A DNA stretch of 64,000 nucleotides. Origin: Marinomonas sp. THO17 (lineage in GTDB: Bacteria > Pseudomonadota > Gammaproteobacteria > Pseudomonadales > Marinomonadaceae). The notes under the pieces were generated by a model that saw only the letters and a list, made by a program, of their open reading frames with translations, had not been told where the DNA came from and made no database searches. The stretch spans positions 686,501 to 750,500 of the forward strand of contig NZ_AP031575.1 in the NCBI RefSeq assembly GCF_040436405.1, given 5' to 3'. Position numbers and translations under genes: made by a program. Shown here piece by piece: positions 63,495 to 64,000 of this stretch. Numbering within the stretch: position 1 is the first letter of the stretch; the number at the start of each line of letters is the position of its first letter.

Positions 63495-64000
63495 ATGACG
63501 GAATTTGAGAAAATGATCTCAGGACAGGCGTTCAATAGTCTGGATAACGAGTTGAGACTAAAGCGCGAAGCCGCCCGCCTCGCCTGCGCAAAATACACGG
63601 CTCATCCCAGCAAAGGCAACCTTCGTCACATTACTCGTTTATTCGCCCAATCCACACAGGCCGTCATTGAGCCCGGTTTTCAATGTGACTATGGCGGTCA
63701 AATTCATTTGGGTAAAAACGTCTACATCAATTTCCATTGCGTGATGCTCGACAGTGCTCCCATTTATATTGGTGATCAGGTATTGATTGGCCCAGCGGCA
63801 CATTTTTATACGGTGGATCATCCACGAGCTGCCGCACAAAGAGCGACTGGTGAATGTGTGGCTCGGCCTATTAAGGTCGGTAATAGAGTGTGGATTGGCG
63901 GTGGCGCTAAGCTGTTACCTGGTGTGGAAATAGGCGATGATGCCATCATAGCCGCCAATGCCGTGGTGACATGCAATGTTGCACAAGGCGAACGTTATTT
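63495..64000 (+). CDS. Maltose/galactoside O-acetyltransferase family protein, partial
   Basis: The first 168 codons of a left-handed beta-helix acetyltransferase; the gene runs off the right edge. The N-terminal maltose acetyltransferase motif (MTEFEKMISGQAFNSLDNEL) precedes hexapeptide repeats: IGDQVLIGPAAHFYTVDHPR, with the likely catalytic His in TVDHP, then RPIKVGNRVWIGGGAKLLPG and EIGDDAIIAANAVV. It acetylates a sugar hydroxyl from acetyl-CoA; the exact substrate cannot be read from the sequence. Independent promoter likely, since a terminator precedes it. Confidence 0.9.
   Translation, partial: MTEFEKMISGQAFNSLDNELRLKREAARLACAKYTAHPSKGNLRHITRLFAQSTQAVIEPGFQCDYGGQIHLGKNVYINFHCVMLDSAPIYIGDQVLIGPAAHFYTVDHPRAAAQRATGECVARPIKVGNRVWIGGGAKLLPGVEIGDDAIIAANAVVTCNVAQGERY

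Noticed and set aside
1-64000. tRNA, rRNA, CRISPR arrays, complete insertion sequences or an integrase
   Set aside because: None could be recognised by reading both strands; only a MITE and a possible IS4-type scrap were found.

Overview
The window reads as a chromosomal segment of a marine gammaproteobacterium, most likely Oceanospirillales such as Marinomonas. This is inferred from the AT-rich composition, the Vibrio cholerae-type type VI secretion (T6SS) gene order and the dusA-tal housekeeping block; no rRNA or marker gene fixes the species.

Region 1 (1-17.8 kb, minus strand) is a complete T6SS core operon in the order tssB, tssC, tssE, tssF, tssG, FHA protein, tssJ, tssK, tssL, clpV, vasH, vasI, tssA, tssM, with tssM cut by the left edge. 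A Sel1-like protein lies upstream. A 428-bp divergent region holds a 21-bp-phased direct repeat and separates this operon from an ankyrin-repeat lipoprotein (18.3-20.7 kb). Hcp follows behind a near-perfect sigma-54 promoter, which fits regulation by the VasH encoded here.

Region 2 (21.6-50.1 kb, plus strand) is the unusual part. It is a recombinogenic array of effector cassettes built as: vgrG (or an orphan vgrG 3' end) - DUF4123 adaptor - pore-forming effector - membrane immunity protein - P - [Q - R - P]n. P is an uncharacterised 138-aa protein present in six nearly identical copies, one at every cassette joint. Q (184 aa) and R (about 317 aa, membrane) form a coupled pair present three times. 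There is one full-length vgrG and two promoterless vgrG 3' fragments. Each fragment is followed by its own adaptor and effector, so homologous recombination could swap the VgrG tail and its cargo. The third cassette carries a 1199-aa VasX-like effector followed by five exact-period (1164 bp) tandem immunity genes. Their membrane regions are combinatorial mosaics. The array ends at the sixth P, a scar of vgrG sequence and a strong terminator.

Region 3 (50.4-60.6 kb) is a graveyard of small cargo genes: lipoproteins, secreted and immunity-like proteins, an endonuclease I and a WG-repeat lipoprotein. They are mixed with fragments of P2-like phage tail genes (U, X-like, D) and recurring gene ends with terminators. 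A toxin-44-like gene here is interrupted by a 263-bp MITE; removing the MITE and one 4-bp target duplication restores the reading frame exactly. Its neighbouring immunity candidate is intact.

Region 4 (61.3-64 kb) is housekeeping: dusA, transaldolase with a terminator, and a partial maltose/galactoside O-acetyltransferase-like gene running off the right edge.
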